A stretch of DNA of 64,000 nucleotides from Pseudomonas kuykendallii (lineage in GTDB: Bacteria > Pseudomonadota > Gammaproteobacteria > Pseudomonadales > Pseudomonadaceae): positions 1,048,859 through 1,112,858 of the forward strand of contig NZ_FNNU01000001.1 of NCBI RefSeq assembly GCF_900106975.1, in the 5' to 3' direction. The notes below the pieces were generated by a model, which worked only from the letters and a program-made list of their open reading frames with translations, did not search any database and was not told the DNA's origin. The position numbers and the translations under genes are program-made. Shown here piece after piece: positions 10,701 to 22,242 of the stretch; the first letter of the stretch is position 1; every line of letters starts with the position of its first letter.

Positions 10701-11726
10701 ATGCGTGTGCTGGGATTGGAAACCTCTTGCGACGAGACCGGTGTCGCGCTCTACGACAGCGAGCGCGGTCTGCTGGCCGACGCGCTGTTCAGCCAGATCG
10801 ACCTGCACCGCGTCTACGGTGGCGTGGTCCCCGAACTGGCCTCGCGCGACCACGTCAAGCGCATGCTGCCGCTGATCCGCCAGGTTCTCGCCGAGGCCGA
10901 CTGCGGCACCGGGCAGGTCGACGCGATCGCCTACACCGCCGGCCCCGGCCTGGTCGGCGCGCTGCTGGTGGGCGCTTCCTGCGCCCAGGCGCTGGCGTTC
11001 GCCTGGGGTATCCCGGCGCTCGGCGTGCACCATATGGAAGGTCACCTGCTGGCGCCAATGCTGGAAGAGCAGCCCCCCGAGTTTCCGTTCGTCGCCTTGC
11101 TGGTTTCCGGGGGGCACACCCAGCTGGTTCGCGTCGACGGCATCGGGCGCTACCAGCTGCTTGGCGAGTCCCTCGACGATGCGGCGGGCGAGGCGTTCGA
11201 CAAGACCGCCAAGCTGATGGGCCTGAATTATCCGGGTGGGCCGGAAATCGCCCGGCTGGCCGAGGCCGGTACGTCGGGCCGGTTCACCTTTCCGCGGCCG
11301 ATGACCGATCGGCCCGGCCTGGATTTCAGCTTCAGTGGGCTGAAGACCTTCGCCCTGAATACCTGGCAGCACTGCCGAGCCTCGGCTGACGACGGCGAGC
11401 AGACGCGCGCCGATGTGGCGCTGGCGTTCCAGCAGGCGGTTGTCGACACGCTGACCATCAAGTGCCGCCGCGCCCTCAAGCAGACCGGCCTGAACAGCCT
11501 GGTGATCGCCGGCGGCGTCAGCGCTAACCAGGCCCTGCGCGAGTCGCTGGAGCGCATGCTCGGCGAATTCGGCGGCCATGTGTTCTATGCCCGCCCGCGG
11601 TTCTGTACCGATAACGGTGCGATGATCGCCTACGCCGGCTGCCAGCGGCTGCTTGCCGGGCAGCAGGACGGTCCGGCGATCAAGGTGCACGCGCGTTGGC
11701 CGATGGAGTCCCTTCCAGCGATTTGA
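10701..11726 (+). CDS. tsaD: tRNA N6-threonylcarbamoyladenosine transferase TsaD
   Basis: 341-residue ASKHA-fold protein that transfers the threonylcarbamoyl group to A37 of ANN-decoding tRNAs, together with TsaB and TsaE. It starts [16 protein letters not shown], shows the metal-binding HHMEGH motif and the nucleotide-site segments SGGHTQL, GEAFDK and GGVSANQ. The ATG at 10701 matches the family; the longer frame upstream has no homologous residues. Divergent from rpsU across about 200 bases and convergent with plsY (18-base gap). Confidence 0.97.
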   Translation: MRVLGLETSCDETGVALYDSERGLLADALFSQIDLHRVYGGVVPELASRDHVKRMLPLIRQVLAEADCGTGQVDAIAYTAGPGLVGALLVGASCAQALAFAWGIPALGVHHMEGHLLAPMLEEQPPEFPFVALLVSGGHTQLVRVDGIGRYQLLGESLDDAAGEAFDKTAKLMGLNYPGGPEIARLAEAGTSGRFTFPRPMTDRPGLDFSFSGLKTFALNTWQHCRASADDGEQTRADVALAFQQAVVDTLTIKCRRALKQTGLNSLVIAGGVSANQALRESLERMLGEFGGHVFYARPRFCTDNGAMIAYAGCQRLLAGQQDGPAIKVHARWPMESLPAI

Positions 11727-11744
11727 TCTGCACTTTCCGGTCGT

Positions 11745-12314
11745 TCAGAAGTGCCGTTCGCGGCCGCCGAACAGGTCGCGCAGGTTGCCGCGATGGCGCC
11801 AGACGATCAGCGCGCAGAGTGCGCTCATCGGCAGCAGGGCGCCGGGTTGCTGCCAGGCCAGCAGTGGCAGCGTCAGCGGCGTGGCCACCAGCGCGGCCAG
11901 CGAACTGATGCGGGTGAGGGCGAACGTCAGCAGCCAGGCGGCCGCGGCGAGCAGCGCCGCCGGTGGATAAAGACCGAGCAGCATGCCGGCGGCGGTGGCG
12001 ACACCCTTGCCACCACGAAAACCGAAATACAGCGGATACAGGTGCCCGACCACCGCCGCCAGGCCGATCCAGGCCTGCTGCTGGACGGAGAAGCCGAGCA
12101 GCTTGACGATCAATACCGGCAGGCAACCCTTGAGCAGATCGCCGAGCAGGGTGAGGATGGCCAGGCGTTTGCCGGCCACACGCAGCATGTTGGTGGCGCC
12201 CGGGTTACCCGAGCCGCTGGCGCGAGGGTCCGGGCCGCCGGCCACGCGGCTGAGCAGAATGGCGAAGGACAGCGAGCCGAGCAGGTAGGCGAGGGCCGCC
12301 AACAGCCAAAACAT
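11745..12314 (-). CDS. plsY: Glycerol-3-phosphate acyltransferase PlsY
   Basis: 189-residue inner-membrane protein with five to six hydrophobic segments. It uses acyl-phosphate to acylate glycerol-3-phosphate, the first step of phospholipid synthesis. The three cytoplasmic signature loops are visible: [29 protein letters not shown] and WRHRGNL. The ATG at 12314 is favoured because a GGATGG lies upstream and the length equals the family norm. An ATG three codons earlier (12323) is also possible. Divergent from folB. Confidence 0.94.
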   Translation of the reverse strand: MFWLLAALAYLLGSLSFAILLSRVAGGPDPRASGSGNPGATNMLRVAGKRLAILTLLGDLLKGCLPVLIVKLLGFSVQQQAWIGLAAVVGHLYPLYFGFRGGKGVATAAGMLLGLYPPAALLAAAAWLLTFALTRISSLAALVATPLTLPLLAWQQPGALLPMSALCALIVWRHRGNLRDLFGGRERHF

Positions 12315-12387
12315 GGTATCCATCCCGGGGCGAGAGAGTCCCGATTCTAGCGGGGCGCAGGCCCCTTGTCGTGCCGCGGAGAGCGAA

Positions 12388-12741
12388 GTGGACAGAGTGT
12401 TTATCGACGGGCTGGAAGTCGACACCGTGATCGGTGCCTACGACTGGGAGCGGGATATCCGCCAGTGCCTGAGGCTCGACCTGGTGTTCGCCTGGGACAA
12501 CCGGGCGCCCGCCGAGCAGGACGACCTGAGCAAGGCGCTGGACTACGCCACGGTTTCCGAGCGGATCGCCGCCTTCGCCGCCGAGGCGCGCTATGAGCTG
12601 GTGGAAACCTTCGCCGAGCGGCTCGCCGCCTGCCTGATGGACGAGTTCGGCATGCCCGGCCTCTGGCTCAAGGTGACCAAGCCTGGCGCGGTGCCCAGCG
12701 CGCGCGGGGTCGGTGTGGAAATCCGCCGGGGTAGCCTGTGA
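12388..12741 (+). CDS. folB: Dihydroneopterin aldolase (folate synthesis)
   Basis: 117-residue T-fold enzyme converting dihydroneopterin to 6-hydroxymethyl-dihydropterin. It starts at GTG 12388 ([22 protein letters not shown]), preceded by GGAGAG. The active-site Glu in GLEV and the C-terminal [17 protein letters not shown] segment are typical. Its stop overlaps the GTG start of folK by four bases, so the two consecutive folate steps are translationally coupled. Confidence 0.95.
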   Translation: MDRVFIDGLEVDTVIGAYDWERDIRQCLRLDLVFAWDNRAPAEQDDLSKALDYATVSERIAAFAAEARYELVETFAERLAACLMDEFGMPGLWLKVTKPGAVPSARGVGVEIRRGSL

Positions 12742-13271
12742 CGCCGATCCTGCTGGGCCTTGGCAGCAACACCGAGCGCACCGCGCACCTCAGCGCCGGA
12801 CTGGAGGCGCTGGACGGCTTCCTGCATAACATCGCCTGTTCACCGGTGTTCGAGAGCCTGCCGGTGGGTATCAAGAGCGGACCGTTCTACAACCTGGTGG
12901 TGTCGGCGCAGACCGATCTTCCGCTCGGCGAGCTGGATCGCCGGCTCAAATTCATCGAGGCCGACAACGGTCGCTATGCGCCGGATCGGCGCGGCTTGCC
13001 CCTGGACATCGACGTGCTGACCTACGGCCAGATGACTGGCAACTTCGACGGCCTGATCCTGCCGCGCGGGGAAATCCTGAAGAACGCTTTCGTGCTCTGG
13101 CCGCTGGCGCTGCTCGTGCCAGAGGGCCTGCACCCCGGCAGCGGCATCAGCTTCGCCGCGCTCTGGCGCGACGCGCAGATCGAACAGACCTTGTGGCCGG
13201 TGGCCTTCGAGTGGCGCGGCGTCGCGCTGACTCCCGCGAGCCTGATCGAGCGCCATCCGCGCCCGGTCTGA
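12738..13271 (+). CDS. folK: 6-hydroxymethyl-7,8-dihydropterin pyrophosphokinase-like protein FolK
   Basis: 177-residue HPPK. It carries LGLGSNTE at the N-terminus and DRRGLPLDIDVL, in which the two Asp hold the magnesium ions. The usual RWGPRTLDLDI-type sequence is altered (APDRRGLPLDIDV), so this is a divergent member. I recall the same shortened version beside folB in other Pseudomonas, where a second, canonical folK lies by panB. It overlaps folB and converges with cca with only three bases between. Confidence 0.87.
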   Translation: MTPILLGLGSNTERTAHLSAGLEALDGFLHNIACSPVFESLPVGIKSGPFYNLVVSAQTDLPLGELDRRLKFIEADNGRYAPDRRGLPLDIDVLTYGQMTGNFDGLILPRGEILKNAFVLWPLALLVPEGLHPGSGISFAALWRDAQIEQTLWPVAFEWRGVALTPASLIERHPRPV

Positions 13272-13274
13272 ACG

Positions 13275-14501
13275 CTACTCGCGGTTCTGCTTGTAAGCCT
13301 TCAGCGCCGCCAGTCGCTCACGGTTCAGTGCCTCGCCCAGCTGTGCGCCCTGGAAACCCCTCTCCAGCAAGGGCCGCACCGCCACCGCCCGCGCCGCGTC
13401 GGCCGCGCCGCGCAGGTAGTCGGCCTGCGGATAGTCGCGTTGTTCGAGGCCCAGACGCCCGCGGGCATCCATCTCGCTGGCCGCGATGAACTCCTCGAAG
13501 CGCTGCGGGCGGCGGTAGATGTCGAAGTGCTGGAGCAGTTCGAACAGCGTCGAGGGGCGCAGCTCCAGGGCCCGGTGGGCATGGGTGTGGTATTCGCCCA
13601 CCAGCAGCGCCAGTTCGGCGCATTCGCGCGGCACCTTGCAGCGCTCGTTCACCGCAGTGATCGGCTTACGGCCCTTGTGTTCATGGGCGATGTGCTTCGG
13701 CCATTCCTCCGGCGGGGTGAGGCCCTTGCCCAGATCGTGCAGGAGGCAGGCCCAGCGCACGGTGAGCGGCTGGTCGTGTTCGGCGCATTGGCGCAGCACG
13801 GCCAGCACGTGGGCGCCGGTATCGACTTCGGGATGGTGCTGTGGCGGCTGCGGCACGCCGAACAGGGCGTCGACCTCCGGCAGCAGTTCGGCGAGGGCGC
13901 CGCAGTCGCGTAGCACCTGCACGAAGACGTCGGGGCGCGGTTCCATCAGCGCCCGGGAGATTTCCTTCCAGCTGCGCTCGGGCGTCAGCGCCTGCAACTC
14001 GCCGGACACGGCGAGCTGCCGCATCAGCGCCTGGGTTTCCTCGGCGACGCGAAAGCCAAGCGGGGCATAGCGCGCGGCGAAGCGGGCGACGCGCAGCACG
14101 CGCAGCGGGTCTTCGGCGAAGGCGGGGGAGACGTGCCGCAGCAGCCTGGCCTGCAGGTCCTGCTGGCCGTGGTAGGGGTCGATCAGCTGACCATGCTCGT
14201 CCTCGGCCATCGCGTTGATGGTCAGGTCGCGGCGGATCAGGTCTTCCTCCAGGGTGACCCGTGGATCGGCGAAGAAGGTAAAGCCGCCATAGCCCCGGCC
14301 ACTCTTGCGCTCGGTGCGCGCGAGCGCGTATTCCTCGCCGGTCTTCGGATGCAGGAAAACCGGGAAATCGGCGCCCACCGGGCGAAATCCCAGGGCTTGC
14401 ATCTCCTCCGCCGTCGAACCCACCACCACCCAGTCGACCTCGGTAACCGGTCGCCCGAGCAATCGGTCACGCACGGCCCCACCCACCTTGAAAATCTGCA
14501 T
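13275..14501 (-). CDS. cca: CCA-adding tRNA nucleotidyltransferase with HD domain
   Basis: 408 residues. The N-terminal polymerase-beta-type nucleotidyltransferase has [22 protein letters not shown]. The basic [10 protein letters not shown] segment and neck domain follow, and a C-terminal HD phosphohydrolase begins near HDLGKGLTP, with 2'-phosphatase and 2',3'-phosphodiesterase activity in this class. It repairs or completes tRNA 3' ends. Start at ATG 14501 ([10 protein letters not shown]); the longer frame adds 16 residues unlike the family. Confidence 0.96.
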   Translation of the reverse strand: MQIFKVGGAVRDRLLGRPVTEVDWVVVGSTAEEMQALGFRPVGADFPVFLHPKTGEEYALARTERKSGRGYGGFTFFADPRVTLEEDLIRRDLTINAMAEDEHGQLIDPYHGQQDLQARLLRHVSPAFAEDPLRVLRVARFAARYAPLGFRVAEETQALMRQLAVSGELQALTPERSWKEISRALMEPRPDVFVQVLRDCGALAELLPEVDALFGVPQPPQHHPEVDTGAHVLAVLRQCAEHDQPLTVRWACLLHDLGKGLTPPEEWPKHIAHEHKGRKPITAVNERCKVPRECAELALLVGEYHTHAHRALELRPSTLFELLQHFDIYRRPQRFEEFIAASEMDARGRLGLEQRDYPQADYLRGAADAARAVAVRPLLERGFQGAQLGEALNRERLAALKAYKQNRE

Positions 14502-14604
14502 GTTCACCTCCGAGCCGCGGAGGATAACGGTTGGCGGCCGGCGACACACCTGCGTCGCGTTACGCGAGAGACGGCCGGGGCGATCACGCGCCCTGGTTGG
14601 AGTG

Positions 14605-16170
14605 TCAGATCGGCGGCAGGGCCAGATCGAGTCGCGGGTAGCCGCCGTCGTTGTCGTGCTCGCCCTTCGCCGGAACGTGATGGGTGTGCATGACCTTGTC
14701 GCCCTGCACCGTTTCCAGGTGCACGTCGAAGCCCCACAGCCGGTGCAGGTGCTTGAGTACCTCGTCGGTGGACGCGCCCAGCGGTTTGCGGTCGTGCTGG
14801 GTGTGGCGCAGGGTCAGAGAACGGTCGCCACGGCGGTCGACGTTCCAGATCTGCACGTTGGGTTCGCGGTTGCCGAGGTTGTACTGCGCGGCGAGCAGTT
14901 CGCGGATGGTGCGATAGCCGCTCTCGTCGTGGATCGCCGGGACCAGCAGCTCGTCCTTCTGGTCGTCGTCGAGGATGCCGAACAGCTTGAGGTCGCGGAT
15001 AACCTTGGGCGAGAGGAACTGTAGGATGAAGCTCTCGTCCTTGAAGCTGCTCATGGCGAATTTCACCGTGGTCAGCCAGTCGCTGCCGGCGATCTCGGGG
15101 AACCAGCGGCGATCCTCGTCGGTGGGGTTCTCGCACATGCGGCGGATGTCGGTGTACATGGCGAAACCCAGCGTGTACGGGTTGATGCCGCTGTAATAGG
15201 GGCTGTCGAAGCCGGGCTGGAAGATCACGCTGGTGTGCGACTGCAGGAACTCCATCATGAAGCCGTCGCTGACCAGGCCCTCGTCGTAGAGGTCGTTCAT
15301 CAGCGTGTAGTGCCAGAAGGTCGCCCAGCCTTCGTTCATCACCTGGGTTTGCCGCTGCGGATAGAAGTACTGCGCGATCTTGCGCACGATGCGCACCACT
15401 TCGCGCTGCCAGGGCTCAAGCAGCGGCGCGTGCTTCTCGATGAAATAGAGGATGTTCTCCTGCGGTTCGGAGGGAAACCGCTTGCTGTCGTGGCCATCCT
15501 CCTTGCCGGCGCCTTTGGGGATGGTCCGCCAGAGGTCGTTGATCTGCTTCTGCAGGTGTTCCTCGCGGTCCTTCTGCCGGCGCCGCTCTTCTTCGGCGGA
15601 GATCGGGTAGGGGCGCTTGTAGCGATCGACGCCGTAGTTCATCAGCGCATGGCACGAGTCCAGCAGGTCCTCCACCGCATCGATACCGTGGCGCTCCTCG
15701 CACTGCATGATGTACTGCTTGGCGAACACCAGGTAGTCGATGATCGAGCTGGCATCGGTCCAGGTGCGGAACAGGTAGTTGCCCTTGAAGAAGCTGTTGT
15801 GCCCGTAGCAGGCGTGGGCGATCACCAGCGCCTGCATGCAGATGGTGTTTTCCTCCATCAGGTAGGCGATGCACGGGTCGGAGTTGATCACGATCTCGTA
15901 GGCCAGGCCCATTTGCCCGCGCGTGTAGGACTTCTCGGTACTGAGGAAATGCTTGCCGTAGGACCAGTGGTGGTAGCCGAGTGGCATGCCTACCGACGCG
16001 TAGGCGTCCATCATCTGTTCGGCGGTGATCACTTCGATCTGGTTCGGGTAGGTGTCCAGCGCGTAGCGCTCGGCGATCCGGCCGATCTCGCGGTCGTAGG
16101 TGCGGATCAGGTCGAAGGTCCATTCCGAGCCGGTGGAAAGGGGCTGGGCCCTGCGTTCACGTGCGCTCAT
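14605..16170 (-). CDS. SpoVR-family protein (YcgB-like)
   Basis: 521 residues, widely conserved in bacteria that do not sporulate. The function is unknown beyond association with stress and stationary phase. His/Asp/Glu-rich stretches such as [25 protein letters not shown] and [11 protein letters not shown] suggest a metal-binding helical core. Start at ATG 16170 overlaps the stop of the DUF444 gene by one base, so the genes are co-translated. It is the third member of the prkA-yeaH-spoVR unit. Confidence 0.92.
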   Translation of the reverse strand: MSARERRAQPLSTGSEWTFDLIRTYDREIGRIAERYALDTYPNQIEVITAEQMMDAYASVGMPLGYHHWSYGKHFLSTEKSYTRGQMGLAYEIVINSDPCIAYLMEENTICMQALVIAHACYGHNSFFKGNYLFRTWTDASSIIDYLVFAKQYIMQCEERHGIDAVEDLLDSCHALMNYGVDRYKRPYPISAEEERRRQKDREEHLQKQINDLWRTIPKGAGKEDGHDSKRFPSEPQENILYFIEKHAPLLEPWQREVVRIVRKIAQYFYPQRQTQVMNEGWATFWHYTLMNDLYDEGLVSDGFMMEFLQSHTSVIFQPGFDSPYYSGINPYTLGFAMYTDIRRMCENPTDEDRRWFPEIAGSDWLTTVKFAMSSFKDESFILQFLSPKVIRDLKLFGILDDDQKDELLVPAIHDESGYRTIRELLAAQYNLGNREPNVQIWNVDRRGDRSLTLRHTQHDRKPLGASTDEVLKHLHRLWGFDVHLETVQGDKVMHTHHVPAKGEHDNDGGYPRLDLALPPI

Positions 16171-17438
16171 CAGGCGAGCCTCCGTTGGAACAACTCGCGG
16201 AATACCGGGTAGATATCGCCGGCCGAAACCAGTTGCTGCTGGGCGAAGCTGTCGTCGAAGGCCTCGCGCACGGCCTCGTACTCGTACCACAACGCCTGGT
16301 GTTCACGCGGGGTGATCTCGACATAGGTGAAGTACTGGACGAAGGGCATGATCTGCTTGATCAGGATGTCCCGGCAGATCGGCGAGTCGTCGTTCCAGTT
16401 GTCGCCGTCCGAAGCCTGGGCGCCGTAGATGTTCCATTCGTTGACCGGATAGCGCTCCGCCATGATTTCCTGCATCAGCTTCAGTGCGCTGGAAACGATG
16501 GTGCCGCCGGTTTCACGCGAATAGAAGAACTCTTCCTCGTCCACTTCGCGGGCGCTGGTGTGGTGGCGGATGAACACGACTTCGATCTTGTCGTAGCTGC
16601 GCTTGAGGAACAGGTAAAGCAGGATGAAGAAGCGCTTGGCGACGTCCTTGGTCGCCTGCGTCATCGAGCCTGAGACGTCCATCAGGCAGAACATCACGGC
16701 CTTGGAGCTGGGATTGGGTTGCTTGGACAGCAGGTTGTACTTCAGGTCGAAGGTATCGAGGAACGGCACGCGGGCGATGCGACCTCGCAGCCTGGCGATC
16801 AGAGCCTCGACTTCCTGGATGTCACTGAAGTTGTCCGGTTCCTCGAGCCAGAGCCGCTCCAGTTCGATCTCCGCGGCGCGCAGCTTGGCACGACTGCTAC
16901 CGGACAAGGCGATGCGCCGGGCATGGGCCGAACGCAGGGTGCGGATGATGTTGATGCGCGAGGGATTGCCCTCGCTGCTGATCCCGGCGCGGACGGTCTT
17001 GAAGGTATCGCTGCCCTCCAGGTGGCGCTTCACCAGGTTCGGCAGCTCCAGGTCCTCGAACATGAACTCGAGGAATTCCTCCTGGGTGATCTGGAAAACG
17101 AACTCGTCCATGCCTTCGCCGGAGTTGCTCGCCTTGCCCTGGCCGCCACCACCGCCGCCGCCCTGGGGGCGCGGAATGCGCTCGCCGGCGGTGAATTCCT
17201 TGTTGCCCGGATGGACGATGGACTGCTTGCCGCCGCGCCCGTGGTGGAGCACGGGCTCATCGATATCGCGGCCGGGAATGCTGATGTTCTCGCCATGCTC
17301 CATGTCGGTGATGGAGCGGCGGCCGACGGCCTCCTCGACCGCCTTCTTAATGTGGTCACGGTAGCGCCGGAGAAATCGCTGGCGGTTCACCGTGCTCTTG
17401 TTCTTACCGTTCAGGCGTCGGTCGATCACGTAACTCAT
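16170..17438 (-). CDS. yeaH: DUF444 protein (YeaH-like) with von Willebrand A fold
   Basis: 422 residues. A glycine-rich, disordered stretch near residues 92-102 separates an N-terminal basic part from a C-terminal vWA-like domain with a MIDAS-type DVSGSM (around residue 257), a metal-dependent protein-binding site. In enterobacteria yeaG-yeaH are co-induced by stress and nitrogen limitation. Here it sits between the kinase gene prkA and spoVR, so it may be a partner or target of the kinase. Confidence 0.92.
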   Translation of the reverse strand: MSYVIDRRLNGKNKSTVNRQRFLRRYRDHIKKAVEEAVGRRSITDMEHGENISIPGRDIDEPVLHHGRGGKQSIVHPGNKEFTAGERIPRPQGGGGGGGQGKASNSGEGMDEFVFQITQEEFLEFMFEDLELPNLVKRHLEGSDTFKTVRAGISSEGNPSRINIIRTLRSAHARRIALSGSSRAKLRAAEIELERLWLEEPDNFSDIQEVEALIARLRGRIARVPFLDTFDLKYNLLSKQPNPSSKAVMFCLMDVSGSMTQATKDVAKRFFILLYLFLKRSYDKIEVVFIRHHTSAREVDEEEFFYSRETGGTIVSSALKLMQEIMAERYPVNEWNIYGAQASDGDNWNDDSPICRDILIKQIMPFVQYFTYVEITPREHQALWYEYEAVREAFDDSFAQQQLVSAGDIYPVFRELFQRRLA

Positions 17439-17462
17439 AGGCCCCTCCGAGGAGCAAGCTCC

Positions 17463-17501
17463 GGCTACGCACCCCCGGACGATGCCCGGGGACGCGTAGC
17501 C
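17463..17501. repeat. REP-like hairpin between prkA and yeaH
   Basis: The arms GGCTACGC and GCGTAGCC enclose an imperfect inner stem (CCCC / GGGG) around a short loop. It lies in the 85-base gap between two co-directional genes. It could stabilise or separate the prkA message from yeaH-spoVR. Confidence 0.65.
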
Positions 17502-17523
17502 AGTGCTTATGGCTTGAGGCGGG

Positions 17524-19446
17524 TTACTGCGATTTGCGCACCCGCAGATACCACTCGGAGAGCAGGCGCACCTGCTTCTCAGTGTAACCGCGCTCGACCA
17601 TGCGTCTTACGAAATCGCTGTGTTTCTGCTGATCCTCCTTGCTTGCCTTGGCGTTGAAACTGATGACGGGCAGCAGGTCCTCGGTGTTGGAGAACATCTT
17701 CTTCTCGATCACCACCCGCAGTTTCTCGTAGCTGAGCCAGGTCGGGTTCTTGCCGTTGTTGTTGGCGCGGGCGCGCAACACGAAGTTGACGATCTCGTTG
17801 CGGAAGTCCTTCGGATTGCTGATGCCGGCAGGCTTCTCGATCTTCTCCAGTTCCTCGTTGAGCGCCACGCGATTGAGGATCTCGCCGGTTTCCGGGTCGC
17901 GATACTCCTGATCCTGGATCCAGAAGTCCGCGTACAGCACGTAGCGGTCGAAGATGTTCTGCCCGTACTCGCTGTAGGACTCGAGGTAGGCGGTCTGGAT
18001 TTCCTTGCCGATGAACTCGATGTAGCGCGGCGCCATGTATTCCTTGAGGTAGCGCAGATAACGCTCGCGCACCTCGGCGGGGAACTGTTCCTGCTCGATC
18101 TGCTGCTCGAGGACATAGAGCAGGTGCACCGGATTGGCCGCCACTTCGTTGGGGTCGAAGTTGAAGACCTTGGAAAGAATCTTGAAGGCGAAGCGCGTGG
18201 ACAGGCCGGTCATGCCCTCGTCGACGCCCGCGCTGTCGCGGTACTCCTGAATCGACTTGGCCTTGGGATCGGTGTCCTTGAGGTTTTCCCCGTCGTAGAC
18301 CCGCATCTTCGAATAGATGTTGGAGTTTTCCGGCTCCTTCAGGCGCGACAGGGTGGAGAACTGCGCCAGCATCTTGAGTGTGTCCGGCGCGCAATGGGCC
18401 TTGGACAGCGAGCTGTTGATCAGCAGTTTGTCGTAGATCTTGATTTCATCGGACACGCGCAGGCAGTACGGCACCTTGACGATGTAGATGCGGTCGATGA
18501 ACGCCTCGTTGTTCTTGTTGTTGCGGAAGGTGTGCCACTCGGATTCGTTGGAGTGTGCCAGCAGGATGCCGTTGAACGGGATCGCGCCGAGGCCCTCGGT
18601 GCTGTTGTAGTTGCCTTCCTGGGTGGCGGTCAGCAGCGGGTGCAGCACCTTGATCGGTGCCTTGAACATCTCGACGAATTCCATCAGGCCCTGGTTCGCC
18701 CGGCACAGTGCGCCCGAGTAGCTGTAGGCGTCGGCATCGTTCTGCGGGAATTCCTCCAGCTTGCGGATATCCACCTTGCCCACCAGCGCGGAGATGTCCT
18801 GGTTGTTCTCGTCGCCCGGTTCGGTCTTGGCCACGGCGATCTGGTTGAGCACCGACGGATAGAGCTTGACCACGCGGAATTGGCTGATGTCACCACCGAA
18901 TTCCTGCAAGCGCTTGGTCGCCCAGGGGGACATGATGGTGGACAGGTAGCGGCGCTGGATGCCGTAGTCCTCTTCGAGGATGTCGCCATCCTCTGTGGCG
19001 TTGAACAGGCCGAGAGGCGACTCGAAGACCGGCGAGCCCTTGATCGCGTAGAACGGCACCTTCTCGATCAGTTGCTTGAGTTTTTCCGCCAGGGAGGATT
19101 TACCGCCGCCGACCGGACCGAGGAGGTAGAGGATCTGTTTCTTCTCTTCCAGGCCCTGGGCCGCGTGGCGGAAGTAGGAAACGATCTGTTCGATGCAGTC
19201 TTCCATGCCGTGGAAGTCGGCGAATGCCGGGTAGCGGCGGATGACCTTGTTGGAGAATATCCGCGACATCCGCGAGTCCACCGAAGTATCCAGCACCTCC
19301 GGTTCGCCGATGGCCATGAGCATCCGTTCCGCCGCGCTGGCGTAGGCGCTTTTGTCCTGCTTGCACAGGTCGAGGTATTCCTGGAGGGACAGCTCCTCCT
19401 GGCGCGTGGATTCGAAGCGTTGTTGGAAGTGGCTGAATATACTCAT
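17524..19446 (-). CDS. prkA: PrkA-family serine protein kinase / AAA-like ATPase (YeaG)
   Basis: 640 residues. The N-terminal AAA-type domain carries a Walker A motif GPVGGGKSS near residue 107. The C-terminal PrkA domain is distantly related to protein kinases. E. coli YeaG is a stress-related Ser/Thr kinase. Start at ATG 19446 ([12 protein letters not shown]), before which the frame loses similarity. It is the first gene of the cluster with yeaH and spoVR; the roughly 280-base leader upstream shows no clear sigma54 or AlgU promoter that I could find. Confidence 0.94.
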   Translation of the reverse strand: MSIFSHFQQRFESTRQEELSLQEYLDLCKQDKSAYASAAERMLMAIGEPEVLDTSVDSRMSRIFSNKVIRRYPAFADFHGMEDCIEQIVSYFRHAAQGLEEKKQILYLLGPVGGGKSSLAEKLKQLIEKVPFYAIKGSPVFESPLGLFNATEDGDILEEDYGIQRRYLSTIMSPWATKRLQEFGGDISQFRVVKLYPSVLNQIAVAKTEPGDENNQDISALVGKVDIRKLEEFPQNDADAYSYSGALCRANQGLMEFVEMFKAPIKVLHPLLTATQEGNYNSTEGLGAIPFNGILLAHSNESEWHTFRNNKNNEAFIDRIYIVKVPYCLRVSDEIKIYDKLLINSSLSKAHCAPDTLKMLAQFSTLSRLKEPENSNIYSKMRVYDGENLKDTDPKAKSIQEYRDSAGVDEGMTGLSTRFAFKILSKVFNFDPNEVAANPVHLLYVLEQQIEQEQFPAEVRERYLRYLKEYMAPRYIEFIGKEIQTAYLESYSEYGQNIFDRYVLYADFWIQDQEYRDPETGEILNRVALNEELEKIEKPAGISNPKDFRNEIVNFVLRARANNNGKNPTWLSYEKLRVVIEKKMFSNTEDLLPVISFNAKASKEDQQKHSDFVRRMVERGYTEKQVRLLSEWYLRVRKSQ

Positions 19447-19566
19447 TACATCACCTCGCTCGATGCTCGGAGCCGATGCGAGCTCGCTCTTGCGGGCGCT
19501 GGCAATCAGTCGACAAGTCGGCCGATCAATCCCCCAGTACACCTAAAAGGTCGCTCCCGCTCCGGT

Positions 19567-19586
19567 AGCCGGTGGGCCGGCTTTTC
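19567..19586. repeat. Hairpin in the glpE-prkA gap
   Basis: The arms AGCCGG and CCGGCT with a TGGG loop are followed by TTTT on the plus strand. The flanking genes are both on the minus strand, so its tail points the wrong way for a glpE terminator. Confidence 0.4.
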
Positions 19587-19725
19587 CCCTGATATGGATG
19601 GCCTGCAGTGAAGGATAGTTCGATATCGCGATGATCAAGAACGCTGAAGCTTGTCCTCATATTGCGCTCCTTCCCCGCGCAGCGGAAGACCAGGCGGGAC
19701 AAGGCATTGCGTCATTGCAAAAAAA

Positions 19726-20055
19726 TTATTCGGCGTGCGCCTGGGAGGTTTGTTCGGGGTAGGTGAGCCTCCAGAGCTCGAATCCGCCATCCAGGCTGTA
19801 CACCTCGGCGAAGCCCTGGTTGACCAGATAGGCGGCCGCGCCCTGGCTGGAGTTGCCGTGGTAACAGGTGACGATCAGGGGCTTATCGAGATCGGCCTGG
19901 GCGATGAAGTCGGCCAGGGAGTAGTTGTCCAGGTGCCGCGAGCCACTGATGTGGCCGGCCGCGAAGCTCTGCGGATCGCGCACGTCGACCACCACCGCGC
20001 CCTGTTCGCGCAGCGTCTGTGCCTGTTGCGGGGGAATGCGTTTGAACTCGGTCAT
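19726..20055 (-). CDS. glpE: Thiosulfate sulfurtransferase GlpE (single-domain rhodanese)
   Basis: 109 residues forming one rhodanese domain. The active-site loop CYHGNSSQ has Cys64 as the persulfide carrier, and [16 protein letters not shown] is the CH2A-like N-terminal motif. It transfers sulfane sulfur from thiosulfate to cyanide or thioredoxin in vitro. It follows apaH by 18 bases and is probably the last gene of the rsmA-apaG-apaH-glpE unit. Confidence 0.93.
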   Translation of the reverse strand: MTEFKRIPPQQAQTLREQGAVVVDVRDPQSFAAGHISGSRHLDNYSLADFIAQADLDKPLIVTCYHGNSSQGAAAYLVNQGFAEVYSLDGGFELWRLTYPEQTSQAHAE

Positions 20056-20073
20056 GGGGAGGCTCGCTGACGG

Positions 20074-20886
20074 TTACTGACAATCGCAATGATGGCGCTG
20101 GCCGCTGCCCAGGTCGAGTAGCGTCAGACTGCCACCCCATACGCAGCCGGTGTCCAGGGCGAACAGGCCCGGCTCGTCGCAGCGCCCCTCGAGCGCCGCC
20201 CAGTGGCCGAAGATCAGCTTCTGACCGAGGGTCTTGCGCTCCGGGAAGCTGAACCAGGGGGCGAAACCGGGCGGCGGGTTGTCGGCGCTTTCCTTGCTGT
20301 TCAGGTCCAGCGTACCGTCCGCGGTGCAGAAGCGCATGCGGGTGAAATAGTTGGTGATGGTGCGCAGCCGGGCGACGCCTTCGAGGTCGCTGTTCCACTT
20401 CGCCGGCTCGTTGCCATACATGCCGTCGAGGAACAGCGGCAGCAGTTGGTCGTCACGCATGACGTCCTCGACCTCGGCCGCGCGCTTGAGCGCCTTCTTC
20501 AGCGTCCATTGCGGCGGAATGCCGGCATGGACCATGGCGAAGCCGAGCGCCGGATCGTGGTGGACGAGCTTCTGCCGACGCAACCAGTCGATCAGATCCT
20601 GACGGTCGGGCGCGTCGAGGATTTCGCGCAGGGTGTCCTGCTTCTTCAGCCGTTCGACGTTGTGCGCGACCGCCAGCAGGTGCAGGTCGTGGTTGCCCAG
20701 GACGACGACCAGCGCGTCACGCATGGCGTACAGGTAACGCAGCGTCTCCAGCGATTGCGGGCCGCGGTTGACCAGGTCGCCGGCCAGCCACAGGCGGTCC
20801 TTGAGCGGGTCGAAGGCGACCCGTTCGAGCAGGCATTTCAGCGGATCGAGGCAGCCTTGCAGGTCGCCGACGGCATACACCGCCAT
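20074..20886 (-). CDS. apaH: Diadenosine tetraphosphatase (symmetrical)
   Basis: 270-residue metallophosphoesterase hydrolysing Ap4A to two ADP and removing Np4 caps from RNA. The motifs [28 protein letters not shown] and [10 protein letters not shown] supply the dinuclear metal ligands. It overlaps apaG by one base, so the two are coupled. The region equals the conserved surA-pdxA-rsmA-apaG-apaH order of gammaproteobacteria. Confidence 0.97.
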   Translation of the reverse strand: MAVYAVGDLQGCLDPLKCLLERVAFDPLKDRLWLAGDLVNRGPQSLETLRYLYAMRDALVVVLGNHDLHLLAVAHNVERLKKQDTLREILDAPDRQDLIDWLRRQKLVHHDPALGFAMVHAGIPPQWTLKKALKRAAEVEDVMRDDQLLPLFLDGMYGNEPAKWNSDLEGVARLRTITNYFTRMRFCTADGTLDLNSKESADNPPPGFAPWFSFPERKTLGQKLIFGHWAALEGRCDEPGLFALDTGCVWGGSLTLLDLGSGQRHHCDCQ

Positions 20887-21266
20887 CAGTGCAGGGCTCC
20901 GGGCACCGCCAGGCGGAAGGGCGCTATCGGTGCCTCGAAGCGGGTGCCGTCGTCGGCCAGCATCTGATAGCTGCCGTGCATGTTGCCGACCCGCGTGGTC
21001 ATCAGAGTGCCGCTGCTGTAGGTGTGGCTCTGCCCGGGCTCCAGGCGCGGCTGCTGGCCGATGACCCCGGAACCGCGCACTTCCTGCACATTGCCGTTGC
21101 CGTCGGTGATCACCCAGTGGCGCGAGAGGAGCTTGGCCGGCAGCTCGCCGGCATTACTCAGGGTGACGGTATAGGCGAAGGCGAAACGTTCCTGCTCCGG
21201 CTGGGACTGCTCGGGGAGGAAGCGCGAAATCACCGTGACGTCGATGTGGTAACGCGGATCGGGCAT
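20886..21266 (-). CDS. apaG: ApaG (CorD) family protein
   Basis: 126-residue fibronectin-III-like protein. Its biochemical role is unclear; E. coli mutants show cobalt and magnesium phenotypes. The typical signature [28 protein letters not shown] segment is at about residues 77-100. It lies 39 bases after rsmA. Confidence 0.95.
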   Translation of the reverse strand: MPDPRYHIDVTVISRFLPEQSQPEQERFAFAYTVTLSNAGELPAKLLSRHWVITDGNGNVQEVRGSGVIGQQPRLEPGQSHTYSSGTLMTTRVGNMHGSYQMLADDGTRFEAPIAPFRLAVPGALH

Positions 21267-21305
21267 GCGGAAGAACTCGAAGGTGTCTCTGGCGAGTCTA
21301 GGGGG

Positions 21306-22109
21306 TTAGGCGGTGCTTGTCTGCTCGCAGAGCTTGTCGGCGAGGCGAACGAAGGCGGCGAGGTCGAGCTGTTCCGGGCGCAGGCTGCCATCCACGCCGG
21401 CGGCTTCGATCGCCTGGGCATCGAGCAGGCCCTTGAGCGTGTTGCGCAGGGTCTTGCGGCGCTGGTTGAAGGCGTCGCGGACCACGCGCTCGAGCTGGCG
21501 ATGATCCCTGGCCGGGAATGGAAGGACCTCGTGCGGCACCAGGCGAACGATGGCGGAGTCGACCTTGGGGGGTGGGTTGAAGGCTCCCGGGCCGACGTTG
21601 AACAGGTGCTCCACGCGGCAGTGGTACTGCACCATGATCGACAGGCGGCCCCAGTCGCCGCCGCCGGGGCCGGCGGCGAGGCGCTCGACGACCTCCTTCT
21701 GCAGCATGAAGTGCATGTCACGGATCAGCCCGGCGTGATCGAGCAAGTGGAAGATCAGCGGGGTCGAGATGTTGTAGGGCAGGTTGCCGACCACGCGCAG
21801 GCTGTGCGGCTGATCGCTCAGGCGGGTGAAGTCGAACTTCAGCGCGTCGCCCTGGTGCAGGCTGAAGTTCGGCAGGTTGCCGAAGCGCTCGCGCAGGATC
21901 GGGATCAGGTCGAGGTCCAGCTCGACCACGTCCAGCCGCGCGCCGCTGCCGAGCAGGCCTTCGGTGAGGGCGCCCTGGCCGGGGCCGATCTCCACCAGGC
22001 GCTCGCCTTCGCGGGGATGAATGCCGCGCAGGATGCGGTGGATAACCCCGGCATCGTGCAGGAAGTTCTGGCCGAAGCGTTTGCGGGCGCGGTGTTGGTA
22101 CTCGGACAT
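21306..22109 (-). CDS. rsmA: 16S rRNA dimethyladenosine transferase (KsgA)
   Basis: 267-residue SAM-dependent methylase making m6,2A at A1518 and A1519 of 16S rRNA late in 30S maturation. SAM-binding motif [14 protein letters not shown] and catalytic motif [10 protein letters not shown] are present; the C-terminal helical domain ends before LADKLCEQ. Start at ATG 22109 ([17 protein letters not shown]), not the longer upstream frame. It is separated from pdxA by 133 bases. Confidence 0.97.
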   Translation of the reverse strand: MSEYQHRARKRFGQNFLHDAGVIHRILRGIHPREGERLVEIGPGQGALTEGLLGSGARLDVVELDLDLIPILRERFGNLPNFSLHQGDALKFDFTRLSDQPHSLRVVGNLPYNISTPLIFHLLDHAGLIRDMHFMLQKEVVERLAAGPGGGDWGRLSIMVQYHCRVEHLFNVGPGAFNPPPKVDSAIVRLVPHEVLPFPARDHRQLERVVRDAFNQRRKTLRNTLKGLLDAQAIEAAGVDGSLRPEQLDLAAFVRLADKLCEQTSTA

Positions 22110-22242
22110 TGCGAAAAGGCTCCAGGCTTCGGCTGCAGGCGACAGGCCAGAGCGGAAGCGAAACGACGAAGGCGCGCAGTTTAGCAGCATTGCCCCAGGC
22201 GCCGATTCGCCGGGGCGCAGCCCGCAGCCGGAAACGGCCCTC

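Noticed and set aside
14605..16170. Sporulation gene
   Set aside because: SpoVR proteins are widespread in non-sporulating Gram-negatives; the name does not imply spore formation here.
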